The notes beneath the pieces were generated by a model. It was not told the origin of the DNA. It worked only from the letters and a program-made list of their open reading frames with translations, and searched no databases. Shown one piece after another: positions 1 to 9,150 of a stretch of 64,000 nt of DNA. The DNA comes from CAYNJG01 sp965216885 (lineage in GTDB: Bacteria; Planctomycetota; Planctomycetia; Pirellulales; Pirellulaceae). How positions within the stretch are numbered: position 1 is the first letter of the stretch; every line of letters begins with the position of its first letter. The stretch spans positions 434,001 through 498,000 of the forward strand of contig OZ244209.1 of assembly GCA_965216885.1 (NCBI GenBank), in the 5' to 3' direction. The translations under genes were made by a program, and so were the position numbers.

Positions 1-1704
1 GGAGCGAAGGTTGACGAGCCATTTCTGTAGTTGTGTTTTGGGATCTCGAACGTCGGTGCCCGTGTCGCTCTCTTGCGATTGAGTGTCAGCCTGCGAGTGA
101 GTGTCAACCTGCATTGACGCCGAGCTATTGCCGGGTTTCGTGGACGCCTTCGTCAAACTCTCGGGCGTTTCCAGCCAGACACGCACATCCTTGCGGCCGC
201 TACGACGGATCGTGAATTCCTTCGCTGAAAAGGCGAAGTCGGTGGCTTCGTTTTGTGCCACAATTTCATAGTCGCCCGCTCGCAGTCGATTCTTCCCGAC
301 GCTCAATTGGATCTTCTTTTTCGTCGACTTGTCCAGCAGTGTGACCGCATCACCGTCGATCGTCGTCACCATGTTGTCGTCGGCGTCGATGTACAGAGTG
401 CCGTGATTTGTTTGGTAGGCGATAACACCCGCGACGACGGCGATCGCCGCAAAGCACAGCCATTGCCACCAACCGGCATCGCCACGGTCGCCCGCTGGCG
501 GTTGAGATGTGGCCGATGCATTGTCGGCGCGTTTTGAATGGACGTGTCGATCACGGGCTGAGGTTGCTGGCGAAAGTGTTTCATTTGCTTCCAACTGCCG
601 TACGTAGTCGGACAATTCCTCGGCGGAGGAGACGCGATCTTCCGGAGCTCGCTGAAGCAGACTTACGCAGAGTTCGGATACCGGCGACGGTATCTCGGGG
701 GCGATACGGTGCGGCGGTTCGACCTTCGCATTGGAAATTGCCACCAGCGTGGCCACGACATTCTTTGCCTTGAAGGGCGGCGTCCCCGTGAGCATGTGGT
801 ACATGACGCAGCCCACGCTGAAGAGATCGCAGCGTTCGTCGACCTCTTCACCGCACGCCTGTTCGGGCGCCATGTATTCCGGCGTGCCCAATATCGCGCC
901 GCTATGCGTGAGCGACGAACGTTCCTCGATGGAACGCACCAGCCCAAAATCCAGGATCTTTACGCGGCCTTCAGGAGCCTGCAGCCAGATGTTGTCGGGC
1001 TTCACGTCGCGATGTAGCAGGCCGCGTTCGTGGGCCGCGACCAGTCCGTTCGCGATTTCGCGTGTGATTCGCAGGACTTCTCCGATCGGCAGTTGCCCTT
1101 CCCGGTGCAGCCGCTCTTTCAGCGATTCGCCTTCCAGCCACTGCATCGAAAAGAAGGGAATGCCGCGGGTCTCTTCGACCTGATAGATCGTGACCACGTT
1201 GTCGTGTTCGAAGGCGGCGACGGCCATCGCTTCGCGGCGAAACCGCTGCTTGGCTTCCGGGTCGACGGCCAGCGAGGGACGCATTGCCTTGATGGCGACA
1301 GTACGATTCAACTGTCCGTCTTCCGCTTTGAAGACGATGCCCATGCCGCCAGCGCCCAGCACTTCCAGGATCCGGAAGTGCAGCAGACGCCCCAGCTCGT
1401 CGCTGGAATGCGGTTGACCGAGGATCGCGGTGATCTCTTCGCGAGCGCTTGCGGCGATCTGTGCCGAGCCGCCCAGTTTTTCGAGTTCGTTGACCAGCGA
1501 GTCCAGTTCGCAGGTTGACCCCGGATCGGGGCTGGAACGCAGCGAAGTGATCAGCTCGTCTTCCACCGACAGTGCTTGAGCTCGATCGAGGCAGGATTGA
1601 CAGTTGAGCAGATGTTGTTCGCCCACTTCCGCGAGGTTTGCGGGCAATGTGCCCAGCAGAAGTTGCGTCGTGGTCGAATCGTCGAGGCAGGTTTCCGGAT
1701 TCAT
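1..1704 (-). CDS. Serine/threonine protein kinase with N-terminal zinc finger (C-terminus cut by window edge)
   Basis: Reading the minus strand from ATG 1704 gives an open frame of 568 codons that runs off the left edge. Residues 31-38 hold an HxxxCxxC cluster like the anti-sigma zinc finger. A full kinase domain follows: glycine loop GAGGMG (about 117-122), VAIK lysine 139, HRDVKPDN (231-238), DFG (252-254) and an APE motif near 279-281. A hydrophobic segment at about 415-437 (WWQWLCFAAIAVVAG) should anchor the kinase in the membrane, leaving the C-terminal part outside. ATG 1704 has GGGAAAG just upstream; an in-frame ATG at 1716 is possible. The ECF sigma gene lies 150 bp upstream on the same strand, an arrangement common in planctomycetes that suggests a shared signalling unit. 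The target is unknown. Confidence 0.93.
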   Translation of the reverse strand, partial: MNPETCLDDSTTTQLLLGTLPANLAEVGEQHLLNCQSCLDRAQALSVEDELITSLRSSPDPGSTCELDSLVNELEKLGGSAQIAASAREEITAILGQPHSSDELGRLLHFRILEVLGAGGMGIVFKAEDGQLNRTVAIKAMRPSLAVDPEAKQRFRREAMAVAAFEHDNVVTIYQVEETRGIPFFSMQWLEGESLKERLHREGQLPIGEVLRITREIANGLVAAHERGLLHRDVKPDNIWLQAPEGRVKILDFGLVRSIEERSSLTHSGAILGTPEYMAPEQACGEEVDERCDLFSVGCVMYHMLTGTPPFKAKNVVATLVAISNAKVEPPHRIAPEIPSPVSELCVSLLQRAPEDRVSSAEELSDYVRQLEANETLSPATSARDRHVHSKRADNASATSQPPAGDRGDAGWWQWLCFAAIAVVAGVIAYQTNHGTLYIDADDNMVTTIDGDAVTLLDKSTKKKIQLSVGKNRLRAGDYEIVAQNEATDFAFSAKEFTIRRSGRKDVRVWLETPESLTKASTKPGNSSASMQVDTHSQADTQSQESDTGTDVRDPKTQLQKWLVNLRS

Positions 1705-1856
1705 GGTCTTTCCCATGTTGGGTTCAGCATTCGTTGCTACCGGGCGTTTTTCGTACCGCGTAGCGTCCTACAACCATTCAAACGAGACGCGTCGTGAAAC
1801 CTTTCACCTTTTTCCGTTTTTGATTCTGTGGCCTGATACTGTCTTCTGTTCGGGGA

Positions 1857-2417
1857 CTACTCCCAGAGTCCATCCAGCTCCTCTCGCAGTCGTCGCAAAA
1901 CGCGGCTTTTGCTGACATACACCGCGTTGGTTGAAATTCCCAGCTCGGTCGCAATTTCCCGAGCGGGCTTGCCTGAAACGACATGCAGCCAGCAAGCTTT
2001 CCACGTAGTGAACTCGAATTCGCCACGCATGATCTCCAGGGCATGTCTGGCCAACTGCTGACGGTATTCGGCTTCCGCGAATTCTTCGACGTTGTCGGCG
2101 TCCGGCAAGGTCACGTCCGCGTTGGTGACGGACCGACGAGCAGCCTGGCGGCGGAAGTAGTCGCGGCACTTGTTGGTGGTCACCGTGCGTAGCCAGCGTC
2201 CGAACCCACCAGGCTTGTCGTATTCGAAGGTAGGTAGCGAACGCACCAACGCCCGGAAGACTTCCTGAACAGTATCCGCCGCGTCTTCCGGCGGTACGCC
2301 GCGACTGCGAACCCAGCCATAGATGACGGGCGTGTACAGTCGTACGAAACGATTCCAGCTTTGCGTTTCCGTCCCGGATCGAACGCGTTGCAGCAGACTG
2401 AGCGAAGTCGTGACCAT
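1857..2417 (-). CDS. RNA polymerase ECF-type sigma-70 factor
   Basis: The 186-residue product has the two regions of an ECF sigma factor. Region 2 is near residues 25-95 (FVRLYTPVIYGWV, then DAADTVQEVFRALVRSL) and region 4 is C-terminal with helix-turn-helix GKPAREIATELGIS followed by VYVSKSRVLRRLREEL. It should direct RNA polymerase to a small regulon. I chose ATG 2417 because ACGGGAA stands a few bases ahead; the frame is open for 19 more codons to an alternative start at 2474. The gene precedes the zinc-finger Ser/Thr kinase, and such planctomycete ECF factors are thought to be controlled by the linked kinase rather than a classical anti-sigma factor. No anti-sigma gene is seen here. Confidence 0.93.
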   Translation of the reverse strand: MVTTSLSLLQRVRSGTETQSWNRFVRLYTPVIYGWVRSRGVPPEDAADTVQEVFRALVRSLPTFEYDKPGGFGRWLRTVTTNKCRDYFRRQAARRSVTNADVTLPDADNVEEFAEAEYRQQLARHALEIMRGEFEFTTWKACWLHVVSGKPAREIATELGISTNAVYVSKSRVLRRLREELDGLWE

Positions 2418-2590
2418 GTTTTCCCGTGCGTTTGCGGTTGCACCCAGCATACCAGAAGGCGGGTCAAGGTTCACATGGAACGGAAGTCCGCAACACGGTC
2501 CTCACTAGCGCAAATCCGTCGAGCTGTCGACGTTGTGGTGGCGGAGAGTCTGTGGTGAGCGGGCTGGACAAGGAACCGTGATTCAGTGTC

Positions 2591-3529
2591 CTAACCGTTC
2601 GCTCCGTTGGCGGGTTCAATTTCTGTCACGGCGGACACCGGCCCGACCCGCGATTCGAACGCGTCGAGCCGAATCAGGCGGAAGCCCAGCACATCGCGGA
2701 ATATTCGCAAGCAACCCAACACGGCGAATATCTCGCCAAGATGAATGGCGAAGAAGAAGAGCCACCATTCGAATTCATCCCGGCCCGGGCCACCGATGAC
2801 CGCACAGATCCCACCGAACTGCATTGCCGTCACTGCGGCAACAACGGCGATACCAACCGCCAAGCGTTGCGGGGTAAATTCGGCGTGAAAGGCAGCCCAA
2901 ATGCAGGGTACGACCAGCAGCAGATTGCACAACAGGAAGGCGGTCAGAAAAACCAGCAATTGAAATTGTGTTGCGTCCGCCAGCGTATCCCCAATGTCGA
3001 CTTGTCGGATACTGGCGAATCCCCGGATCAGCGCCAGGGCGGCGCACAGAAGTACGGTGCCGGTGAGCATGTGCTGCAAATTGAATTGTAGGTCGTTGGG
3101 GTCCCGTTCGGAGTCTTTGGCAATCAGTCGCCAGCGAAACGTACGGCTGGCGATCCACAACGGTAGCTGGATGATCAGGCAGGAAAATGCAAGGTACCAT
3201 CCCGCGATTAGTGCCATACCATGATCGTCGTTGTAGGGAGAGTGGCTTCGGCCGACGACGTAACTGACCCAAACCAGAATGGTCAGCAATATCGCCCACG
3301 GCAACCGCACCATGATGTTACCGGCGGAAACGGCAGCCCATGTACCGATGAGGTTCAGTTGCCCGAAGAACATGCCGATCGCGAAACCGAAGAACGGTGT
3401 CAGAAGCATGGCTTCGTCGACGTTCCTGTCGAATGAGTACTGCACAAACAGATTGCTGATGCAGAAGCTCGCGATGATGGCGGCGGTGACCGCTAACGGA
3501 GAATTCAGGCTGGCGAATTTCGTGGGCAT
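2591..3529 (-). CDS. Multi-pass membrane protein of unknown function
   Basis: The 312-residue product is mostly hydrophobic, with about eight candidate membrane segments (for example residues 13-31, 40-60, 75-92, 105-125, 155-172, 190-212, 220-245 and 255-280). It has a short polar centre around residues 130-150 and a charged tail. I recognise no catalytic motif or named family. It is on the same strand as the sigma/kinase pair but 112 bp upstream of the sigma start, so it need not share their transcript. The start ATG follows a GC-poor stretch without a clear ribosome-binding site. Confidence 0.75.
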   Translation of the reverse strand: MPTKFASLNSPLAVTAAIIASFCISNLFVQYSFDRNVDEAMLLTPFFGFAIGMFFGQLNLIGTWAAVSAGNIMVRLPWAILLTILVWVSYVVGRSHSPYNDDHGMALIAGWYLAFSCLIIQLPLWIASRTFRWRLIAKDSERDPNDLQFNLQHMLTGTVLLCAALALIRGFASIRQVDIGDTLADATQFQLLVFLTAFLLCNLLLVVPCIWAAFHAEFTPQRLAVGIAVVAAVTAMQFGGICAVIGGPGRDEFEWWLFFFAIHLGEIFAVLGCLRIFRDVLGFRLIRLDAFESRVGPVSAVTEIEPANGANG

Positions 3530-3622
3530 CGCGTGACTCCGTTTCCCGGGCGGCGAAACACCAATCGTAGCGGTTTGCAGCGCGGAAAATCAAATCGGAG
3601 ACGGCGCGGGCAATTCGCGAGC

Positions 3623-4726
3623 CTACTCGTCGGCCACGTTGACGTAGACCTTCAGAGCTTCCTTGTCCTCGACCAGCAAACGCATCATCTCGTTGAAGTT
3701 CTCGATGCCGTCGACGGGCGTAGTCAGGATTTTCTGAATGACATTGGGGTACATGACTTCGCCGAGTGCGAGGTCTTTGATGCCCGATTCGAAGTGTTCG
3801 CGGTTAGCGTTGACCGATCCGAGCAGCAACTTGTTTCCAAGTACAAATTCGATATTAATCTGATCAGAAGGGACACTCGTTTGCGCGTCACCGCCCGTTA
3901 CGCTGTGCCAGACCAGTACGCCGTTCAGTCCAAGCACGCCCATACTGTCGAAGGCGATCGAGCTGTTGCCTGTGGCTTCCATGATGATGTCCGGCTTGCC
4001 CACCTGTTCGGCGAGTTCGGCGACGGAAGTATCCTGGGTGCTGACGTACTTTGCCCCAAAGCCTTCGACGATGTCAGCCGGCAGACGAGGAGCTCGCCGC
4101 CGCGCCAGCGTGTAAACGTCGAGTCCTTTGAGTCGCAGGATCAACGTTGAAAGCAGACCGATTTGTCCGGCACCCATCACGAACGCTCGTTGCGGTCGCC
4201 AAACTCGCATACGACGTTGAACTTCGAACGCCTGGTGAATAGCCTTCGCCGCGCAGGACATGGGCTCCATCAGGACATGCAGATGCTTCAGGCCCGGCGG
4301 AACCTTGACGACGTATTCTTCGTCGTCACAAATGTACTCGGTCATGTACCCATGCAGCAGATTGATCCCACGTTCATAGTAGGTCTCCTCGCTGGTCATG
4401 TCGTACGTGCCGATCTGGTCGTAGATCGAACCGCCCGGTCGTCGCACGGTCGCCGTCACATAGTCGCCCACTTCGACGCCACGGACGTTGGGTCCAACGG
4501 CTTCGACGATTCCAAAAGACTCGTGTCCAATGACGAGGAAATCAAAACCTGGAGGCGAGTTGCCATACTGGGCTTCGTTAATCTCCCGATCCGTCGCGTC
4601 GACGCCAACTTTGAGGACGCGGATGAGGACCCCACGACCATTGGGGACGTCATCGACCGAGGGCTTGGGCAGCTCGGCCATGTGGACACTGTTGGGTTTT
4701 CCTGGGTGGACAGCGACGGCTTTCAT
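3623..4726 (-). CDS. gdh: Zinc-dependent glucose 1-dehydrogenase (medium-chain dehydrogenase family)
   Basis: The 367-residue product resembles the archaeal-type glucose dehydrogenases of the medium-chain alcohol dehydrogenase superfamily, which oxidise glucose to gluconolactone with NAD(P)+. It begins MKAVAVHPG, has RVLKVGVDATDREI with Asp in the first zinc-ligand position as in halophile Gdh, IGHESFG (His ligand), the YYERGIN...HGYMTEY substrate segment, MEPMSCAAKA, and the Rossmann motif GAGQIGLL. The C-terminal LLLGSVNANREHFESG is also typical of Gdh. ATG 4726 has GGAG 5 nt upstream and gives the usual N-terminus; the frame is open to 4813 but the added residues look unlike the family. 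The physiological sugar is not certain. Confidence 0.88.
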   Translation of the reverse strand: MKAVAVHPGKPNSVHMAELPKPSVDDVPNGRGVLIRVLKVGVDATDREINEAQYGNSPPGFDFLVIGHESFGIVEAVGPNVRGVEVGDYVTATVRRPGGSIYDQIGTYDMTSEETYYERGINLLHGYMTEYICDDEEYVVKVPPGLKHLHVLMEPMSCAAKAIHQAFEVQRRMRVWRPQRAFVMGAGQIGLLSTLILRLKGLDVYTLARRRAPRLPADIVEGFGAKYVSTQDTSVAELAEQVGKPDIIMEATGNSSIAFDSMGVLGLNGVLVWHSVTGGDAQTSVPSDQINIEFVLGNKLLLGSVNANREHFESGIKDLALGEVMYPNVIQKILTTPVDGIENFNEMMRLLVEDKEALKVYVNVADE

Positions 4727-5149
4727 GTGGGCTCCGTGAGTCGTCGTACGACGGAAAATTGTTATCGAGGGAGGGTACATCGTAGCGACCGAGTCCCCGA
4801 TTGGGGAGACCACCGAACTTCGCTTCGTGGGCCCTTTTTTCGGGAAAACAGGGCGGTTTTTCCCGTTCGAGAAATCGAGTCAGCGATTCCGACCCTCGAT
4901 GGTGAACCGCCTCCATGGAGAACGGTTGATGCCATGCATCCGCAGTCGACTCACTCAGCCCGCCAGGCTCATCTGCTACGACTCGAATGCCGCCCCGCCT
5001 CCGGATGGAGTCAAAAGTCAACTTGACGCTCGTCGAGGTTCGTGCATGCTAGAGGGGAAGGAACAACAGAACCTCGTCCGGAGTGGCGTGTCTTGTTTTC
5101 CAGGCAATCTTCTGTCTTTCAGCCACAGCGATCCGTTGATCGCGCATCT
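4727..5149. promoter_or_regulatory. Divergent intergenic region with a small hairpin
   Basis: About 420 bp lie between the start codons of the dehydrogenase (minus) and the NTase-HD gene (plus), so both promoters should lie here. An 8-bp inverted repeat, CGGGAAAA at 4841-4848 and TTTTCCCG at 4858-4865, is the only structure I see. Both genes have open frames extending into the region (to 4813 and from 5042), but those residues look non-coding. Confidence 0.4.
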
Positions 5150-6256
5150 ATGCAAAACAACTCGAAACTCAGGCGTCAGATTGCCTGGGAAGCCGCCCGG
5201 TTGATGTACCAGCGGCAGGAGTCCGAATACTATCGGGCCAAAATGAAGGCCGCCAAGCGAATCTGCCGCGGTTGGGTCAAGCCGGGCGATCTGCCCAGCA
5301 ACGCGGAGATTCGTGATCAGGTGCAAATGCAGGCGCGGCTCTACGAAGGCGAAGAACGCACCAAAAATCTGCGCGACATGCGACTGGAAGCCCTCCGCGT
5401 CATGAAGTTGCTGGTTAAATTCCGCCCGCGGCTGATTGGCAGCGTGCTAACCGGACACATCCGGACCGGATCGGATATCGACATCCATGTCTTTTCGGAT
5501 AGCGTCGAATCGATCGCGCACGAACTGGAACGCGAAGGCATGATCTTTGATGTGGAACGAAAACGGGTCCGCAAACACGGCGAAGAACGTACTTTCGTCC
5601 ACATCCACGTCAAAGATCGGTTTCCTCTGGAATTGACGATGTATCCAGGTGACAAGGCCCATTACGTATGGAAGAGTTCCATTACGGGGAAAGCGATGGA
5701 ACGCGCCAGCATCGCTGAGCTGGAGGCGTTTCTCGAGGCAGAATATCCCGACATCGAACTGGAGCAGGCCGTGCAGGAAATCGAATCCCAGGTTGACCGC
5801 TTTCAAATCTTCGAGGCGCTGCTGCTGCCATTGGAAGAAGTCAAACAGAATCGCAAGTACCACCCCGAAGGCGACGCACTCTATCACAGTTTGCAGGTCT
5901 TCGATCTCGCTCGTGACGAGCTGCCCTATGACGAAGAGTTCTTGTTGGCGGCGCTGCTGCACGATGTCGGCAAAGGCATCGACCGTGACGATCACGTGTA
6001 TTCGGGACTTGAGGCACTGGATGGTTTGATCACGGATCGAACTGCCTGGCTGATTGCGCATCACATGGACGCCCACAAGATCCATGACAATACGATTGGT
6101 GCGCGAGCCCACCGTCGCTTGCGTGAGAATGAGAACTATGAAGACCTGATGCTGCTTTCCGAATGCGACCGAGGCGGACGGCAGATTGGGGTGATGGTGC
6201 CTGACGTAGAGGAGGCACTGGACTACGTGAGGGAGATCGCGGAGATGTGTGGTTGA
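5150..6256 (+). CDS. Nucleotidyltransferase-fold plus HD-domain phosphohydrolase-like protein
   Basis: The 368-residue product combines two catalytic folds. Around residues 95-120 it has a nucleotidyltransferase-like GSVLTG...GSDIDIHVF motif, with an Asp pair as in polymerase-beta type metal sites. Around residues 245-320 there is an HD domain: YHSLQVFDLAR, AALLHDVGKG, then IAHHMD. The NTase-then-HD order recalls tRNA nucleotidyltransferases and GlnD-like regulators, but the tRNA-binding regions are not recognisable and GlnD's ACT domains are absent. I chose ATG 5150; an upstream GTG at 5042 would add 36 residues with no family support. The gene stands alone between two intergenic gaps. Its substrate is unknown. 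Confidence 0.85.
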   Translation: MQNNSKLRRQIAWEAARLMYQRQESEYYRAKMKAAKRICRGWVKPGDLPSNAEIRDQVQMQARLYEGEERTKNLRDMRLEALRVMKLLVKFRPRLIGSVLTGHIRTGSDIDIHVFSDSVESIAHELEREGMIFDVERKRVRKHGEERTFVHIHVKDRFPLELTMYPGDKAHYVWKSSITGKAMERASIAELEAFLEAEYPDIELEQAVQEIESQVDRFQIFEALLLPLEEVKQNRKYHPEGDALYHSLQVFDLARDELPYDEEFLLAALLHDVGKGIDRDDHVYSGLEALDGLITDRTAWLIAHHMDAHKIHDNTIGARAHRRLRENENYEDLMLLSECDRGGRQIGVMVPDVEEALDYVREIAEMCG

Positions 6257-6425
6257 GCGGGAACGGGGAGCTTAAGTCATGTGGCTATGTGTGTATGGCG
6301 TCGAGCGAACGCGGCCTCTAACTGCAACGCTTTTCGCGATTCTAGTACGTAGCAAAACCCTAAATGGGCAGGACGAAGGGCAAATCATTTCGTGACGAAA
6401 GGCGCCGGTCGTAGCGTTCACGCTA

Positions 6426-7487
6426 ATGTCCAACGCTGAACGTCTTTCCTGCAGTAGTCTGATGCCGTCGTATTTGCCCCCAGTTCGCGATGATCGAGGG
6501 TCTGCCCGGCTACTTGATGAGCCCGTTTTTGTGCTCGGTTGCCCCCGGTCTGGAACGACTTTGCTCTACCACATGCTCGTTTCTTCCGGGCGATTTGTGA
6601 ACTATCGCGCGGAGGTACATGCGTTCAGCATCATTGGCCCTCGTTACGGACATTTTCGATACCGTCGTGATCGAATTCGCTTTGTCCGCGAATGGCTTCA
6701 GAGCGCCTATTTCAAGCTCGCTGGGATCGATCATGACAGCGTCAAACGTCGAGTGGTCGACGAGTGCAGTTCGACTGCAGATTTCCTGCGTCTGATTATG
6801 CAAATGATGGCCGAACAGCAGAGTGTAGGGCGTTGGGCCGAATGCACACCTGCCAATGTCTTTCACATACCTGAGATTCAAGCTGCGTGGCCGCGAGCGA
6901 AATTCATTCACATGATTCGCGATGGACGCGATGTCGCCATGTCGCTGGCGCGTCAACGCTGGATTGAACCTCTACCCTGGGATCGCGGCAAGGCCCAGTC
7001 GGTAGCGGCGCTCTACTGGCAGCGTAACGTTGAAATCGGCCGCAAGTTCGGTAAGAGAGTTGGCGACGCCTACCGCGAAGTCAAATTTGAAGATCTCGTC
7101 CAGCGACCAGAAGAGACGCTCGATTCTCTTTCCGCATTCGTTGATGAGGATCTGGATTACGAAACGATTATTCAAAATCCGGTTGGTTCGGTGGGATGTC
7201 CAAACTCGTCATTCCAACAGAAGGGCGACTTTAACCCGGTCGGTCGTTGGCGAGATGGAATGACGAACGTCGACGACATCGAGCGACTAATTGGAGCATT
7301 GCTGGAAGAAATTGGCTACGAACTTGCAACCTCAGATGATTTGCGGAATACGAAATCCCTCAAGGGACATCTCTACAATTCGATTTGGGCATCACGGCAG
7401 TGGTGCAGGTCGAATTCGTTTCTGGGGCGTTTCTCCGATCTTACGGTGATTCGGGATTTCAGCGGTATCAGTGAGCCGCAGCCCTGA
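6426..7487 (+). CDS. Sulfotransferase family protein
   Basis: The 353-residue product has the two PAPS-binding signatures of the sulfotransferase family. The 5'-phosphosulfate loop is near residues 38-48 (LGCPRSGTTLLY) and the 3'-phosphate segment near 160-172 (MIRDGRDVAMSL). It should transfer a sulfuryl group from PAPS to a hydroxyl or amine, perhaps on a sugar, lipid or protein; the acceptor cannot be told. No membrane segment or signal peptide is evident. The start is uncertain: ATG 6426 has no obvious Shine-Dalgarno, and an in-frame ATG at 6462 is an alternative. Many planctomycetes carry numerous copies of this family. Confidence 0.88.
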   Translation: MSNAERLSCSSLMPSYLPPVRDDRGSARLLDEPVFVLGCPRSGTTLLYHMLVSSGRFVNYRAEVHAFSIIGPRYGHFRYRRDRIRFVREWLQSAYFKLAGIDHDSVKRRVVDECSSTADFLRLIMQMMAEQQSVGRWAECTPANVFHIPEIQAAWPRAKFIHMIRDGRDVAMSLARQRWIEPLPWDRGKAQSVAALYWQRNVEIGRKFGKRVGDAYREVKFEDLVQRPEETLDSLSAFVDEDLDYETIIQNPVGSVGCPNSSFQQKGDFNPVGRWRDGMTNVDDIERLIGALLEEIGYELATSDDLRNTKSLKGHLYNSIWASRQWCRSNSFLGRFSDLTVIRDFSGISEPQP

Positions 7488-7520
7488 GCCCGCAAGGCCT
7501 TTAGTATCTTGCCTTCCGGT

Positions 7521-7547
7521 GGCAACTGGCAACTGCCAACTGCCGCC
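7521..7547. repeat. Short (CAACTGS)n repeat next to a gene end
   Basis: GGCAACTGGCAACTGCCAAC and the next bases form three imperfect 7-bp units just beyond the stop codon of the DUF983 gene. It is the same 7-mer family as the ten-copy array at 32000-32069. Confidence 0.6.
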
Positions 7548-7551
7548 GCCC

Positions 7552-7914
7552 TCACTCCTCGCGCGGGTCGATCAGATAGTCGAAACTCAGCCAGAGACTG
7601 CGGGCGTAGCGATGGAACCACACCGGAAAGACAAGAATGAACGCGACGATGGCGATGATCACGTAATTCCGCGAATAGCCCAAGCCGAACGTGGCGATCG
7701 GGTACGTTGCCGTCGATACCAGTGAAGTCAGTCCGTAGTTGGCGTAGATCGAACCGAGAAAGAAACCCGGTTCGCGTTCGTAGTGCAAACTGCAGTTTTC
7801 GCAATCTGTCTGCATCGCAAAGAAGTTACGGAACAGCTTTCCCTCGCCGCAACGCGGGCAGCGAAGTCGCAGGGCGCGATAGTAATGTTGGAGGAAGTTT
7901 CTTTTCTTGGCCAA
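7552..7914 (-). CDS. DUF983 family membrane protein
   Basis: The 120-residue product matches DUF983. It has an N-terminal LRCPRCGEGKLFRNFF zinc-ribbon-like stretch followed by a second Cys pair (CENCSLHYEREPGFFLG), then two membrane helices (about residues 55-77 and 82-102), and a short tail. Members are found near cytochrome oxidase genes in some bacteria, but their role is unknown and no oxidase gene is adjacent here. The start ATG 7914 gives the family's usual length. The gene converges with the sulfotransferase gene, 64 bp apart, with a short 7-bp repeat between them. Confidence 0.88.
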   Translation of the reverse strand: MAKKRNFLQHYYRALRLRCPRCGEGKLFRNFFAMQTDCENCSLHYEREPGFFLGSIYANYGLTSLVSTATYPIATFGLGYSRNYVIIAIVAFILVFPVWFHRYARSLWLSFDYLIDPREE

Positions 7915-7992
7915 GGTGAAACAACTTCTGTAAGGATTTGGGTGCCTGGTTAAACCGCAGCAGACGCAAGTGGTTAACGTTCGCCGAATCGC

Positions 7993-9024
7993 TCAGAGAA
8001 ACGACTCGCCTGCCAACATTTTAAGGATCGTCATCCATACGGCGACGGAAACCGCGCTGAACAACGTCGTCCAAAAAACGCAATCGCTGAGCGTTTCTGT
8101 ATCGCCATCAAGCTGCATTGCCAAAAGCAGCGGGTTGATCGCGGTTGGGGCGGCGGCGGCCAGCACAATGACAACGCCCGGCCACGGCCACATACCCAGC
8201 ATCCGCACACCGGCGAATGTCGCGATCGGAAGGATGAGTAGCTTGATGCACAATGAGGGTGTCAGGATTGCCCAGTTCGGCCAACGGGCTCGGCGAGCGA
8301 GTTGCGAACCGAGTGTGACGAGTGCGATTGGTACCAGTCCGTTGGCGATCGTGTGACTGCAGGAGTGCAACCACGTGGGGATGTAGTCCCGCAAGCCCGT
8401 GTCGCGCAGGAACAGTGCCACAACCACGCAGTAGAAATACGGCAGCTTGAAATAGTTGAGCACCGCCGAAGCGCCTTCGCCTTTGCCCATCGCCAGCATC
8501 ATGTAGGCAATGGAAAAGATGCTGAAATTGGCGAACAGCACGACGATCGCGTGAACTTCACCTCCGCGAGCTCCAAACGCCATCTCCGCGACGGGCAGTC
8601 CAAAATTGCCACAGTTCGAAAACAGTCCGCCCACCAGCAGAGCCGCAACCGTTTCTCCCGGGATCTTACGTCTGGATAAGGCCGCCCATGCCAGCAGCCC
8701 GACAATCAACACCGGCAGCAGTAAACCCACGCCGACGCGGACGATATCGCCCCACAGCAAGGTGCTATCGAGCACACGGACGAAGAGGTAGACCGGGACG
8801 AAGAGGTACAAATTGAGCGTAACGAGCGTCGCGGACTCCATAGGCCGCCAACGCTGCAGTCCGTATCCGAACCCCACGATGGCAAGCACCGGGAATAACG
8901 CGTTCGTCAGTATCGAGGAAAAGACTTCTATCAAGAATACGCTCGCTTGGCGTAGCAAATGTGCCGTCTGTGAGGATACCGCCGTCTCCGCACGCTTCCT
9001 GTGTGCCGTCAGGAGACACAGCAA
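7993..9024 (-). CDS. AEC (auxin efflux carrier) family permease
   Basis: The product is a hydrophobic protein of about 310-343 residues with roughly ten membrane helices. It has the internal motif VGGLFSNCGNFGLPVAEMAFG seen in two parts (GGLFSNCGNFGLP, then the helix after it), typical of AEC/MdcF/YfdV carriers that move small organic anions. The substrate is unknown. The longest frame starts at 9024, but the first 30 residues are polar and unlike the family; TTG at 8934 (LIEVFSSILTNALFP) is a more natural start. The gene is divergent from the VanZ-like gene at 9151. Confidence 0.85.
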   Translation of the reverse strand: MLCLLTAHRKRAETAVSSQTAHLLRQASVFLIEVFSSILTNALFPVLAIVGFGYGLQRWRPMESATLVTLNLYLFVPVYLFVRVLDSTLLWGDIVRVGVGLLLPVLIVGLLAWAALSRRKIPGETVAALLVGGLFSNCGNFGLPVAEMAFGARGGEVHAIVVLFANFSIFSIAYMMLAMGKGEGASAVLNYFKLPYFYCVVVALFLRDTGLRDYIPTWLHSCSHTIANGLVPIALVTLGSQLARRARWPNWAILTPSLCIKLLILPIATFAGVRMLGMWPWPGVVIVLAAAAPTAINPLLLAMQLDGDTETLSDCVFWTTLFSAVSVAVWMTILKMLAGESFL

Positions 9025-9150
9025 GCGACGTCAGGCAACGTATGTTTGAACAGGAATCATTGTCTTCGCGGGCGTTGGCGGCAATGGCCCTGTCTTTTTC
9101 AAATTTGAATCAACCATTTCAGAGTTGGCCGTAAGGCTCGACGATTCATT

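Noticed and set aside
1030..1518. A 162-codon open frame on the plus strand
   Set aside because: Opposite the kinase gene, which shows all kinase motifs on the minus strand.
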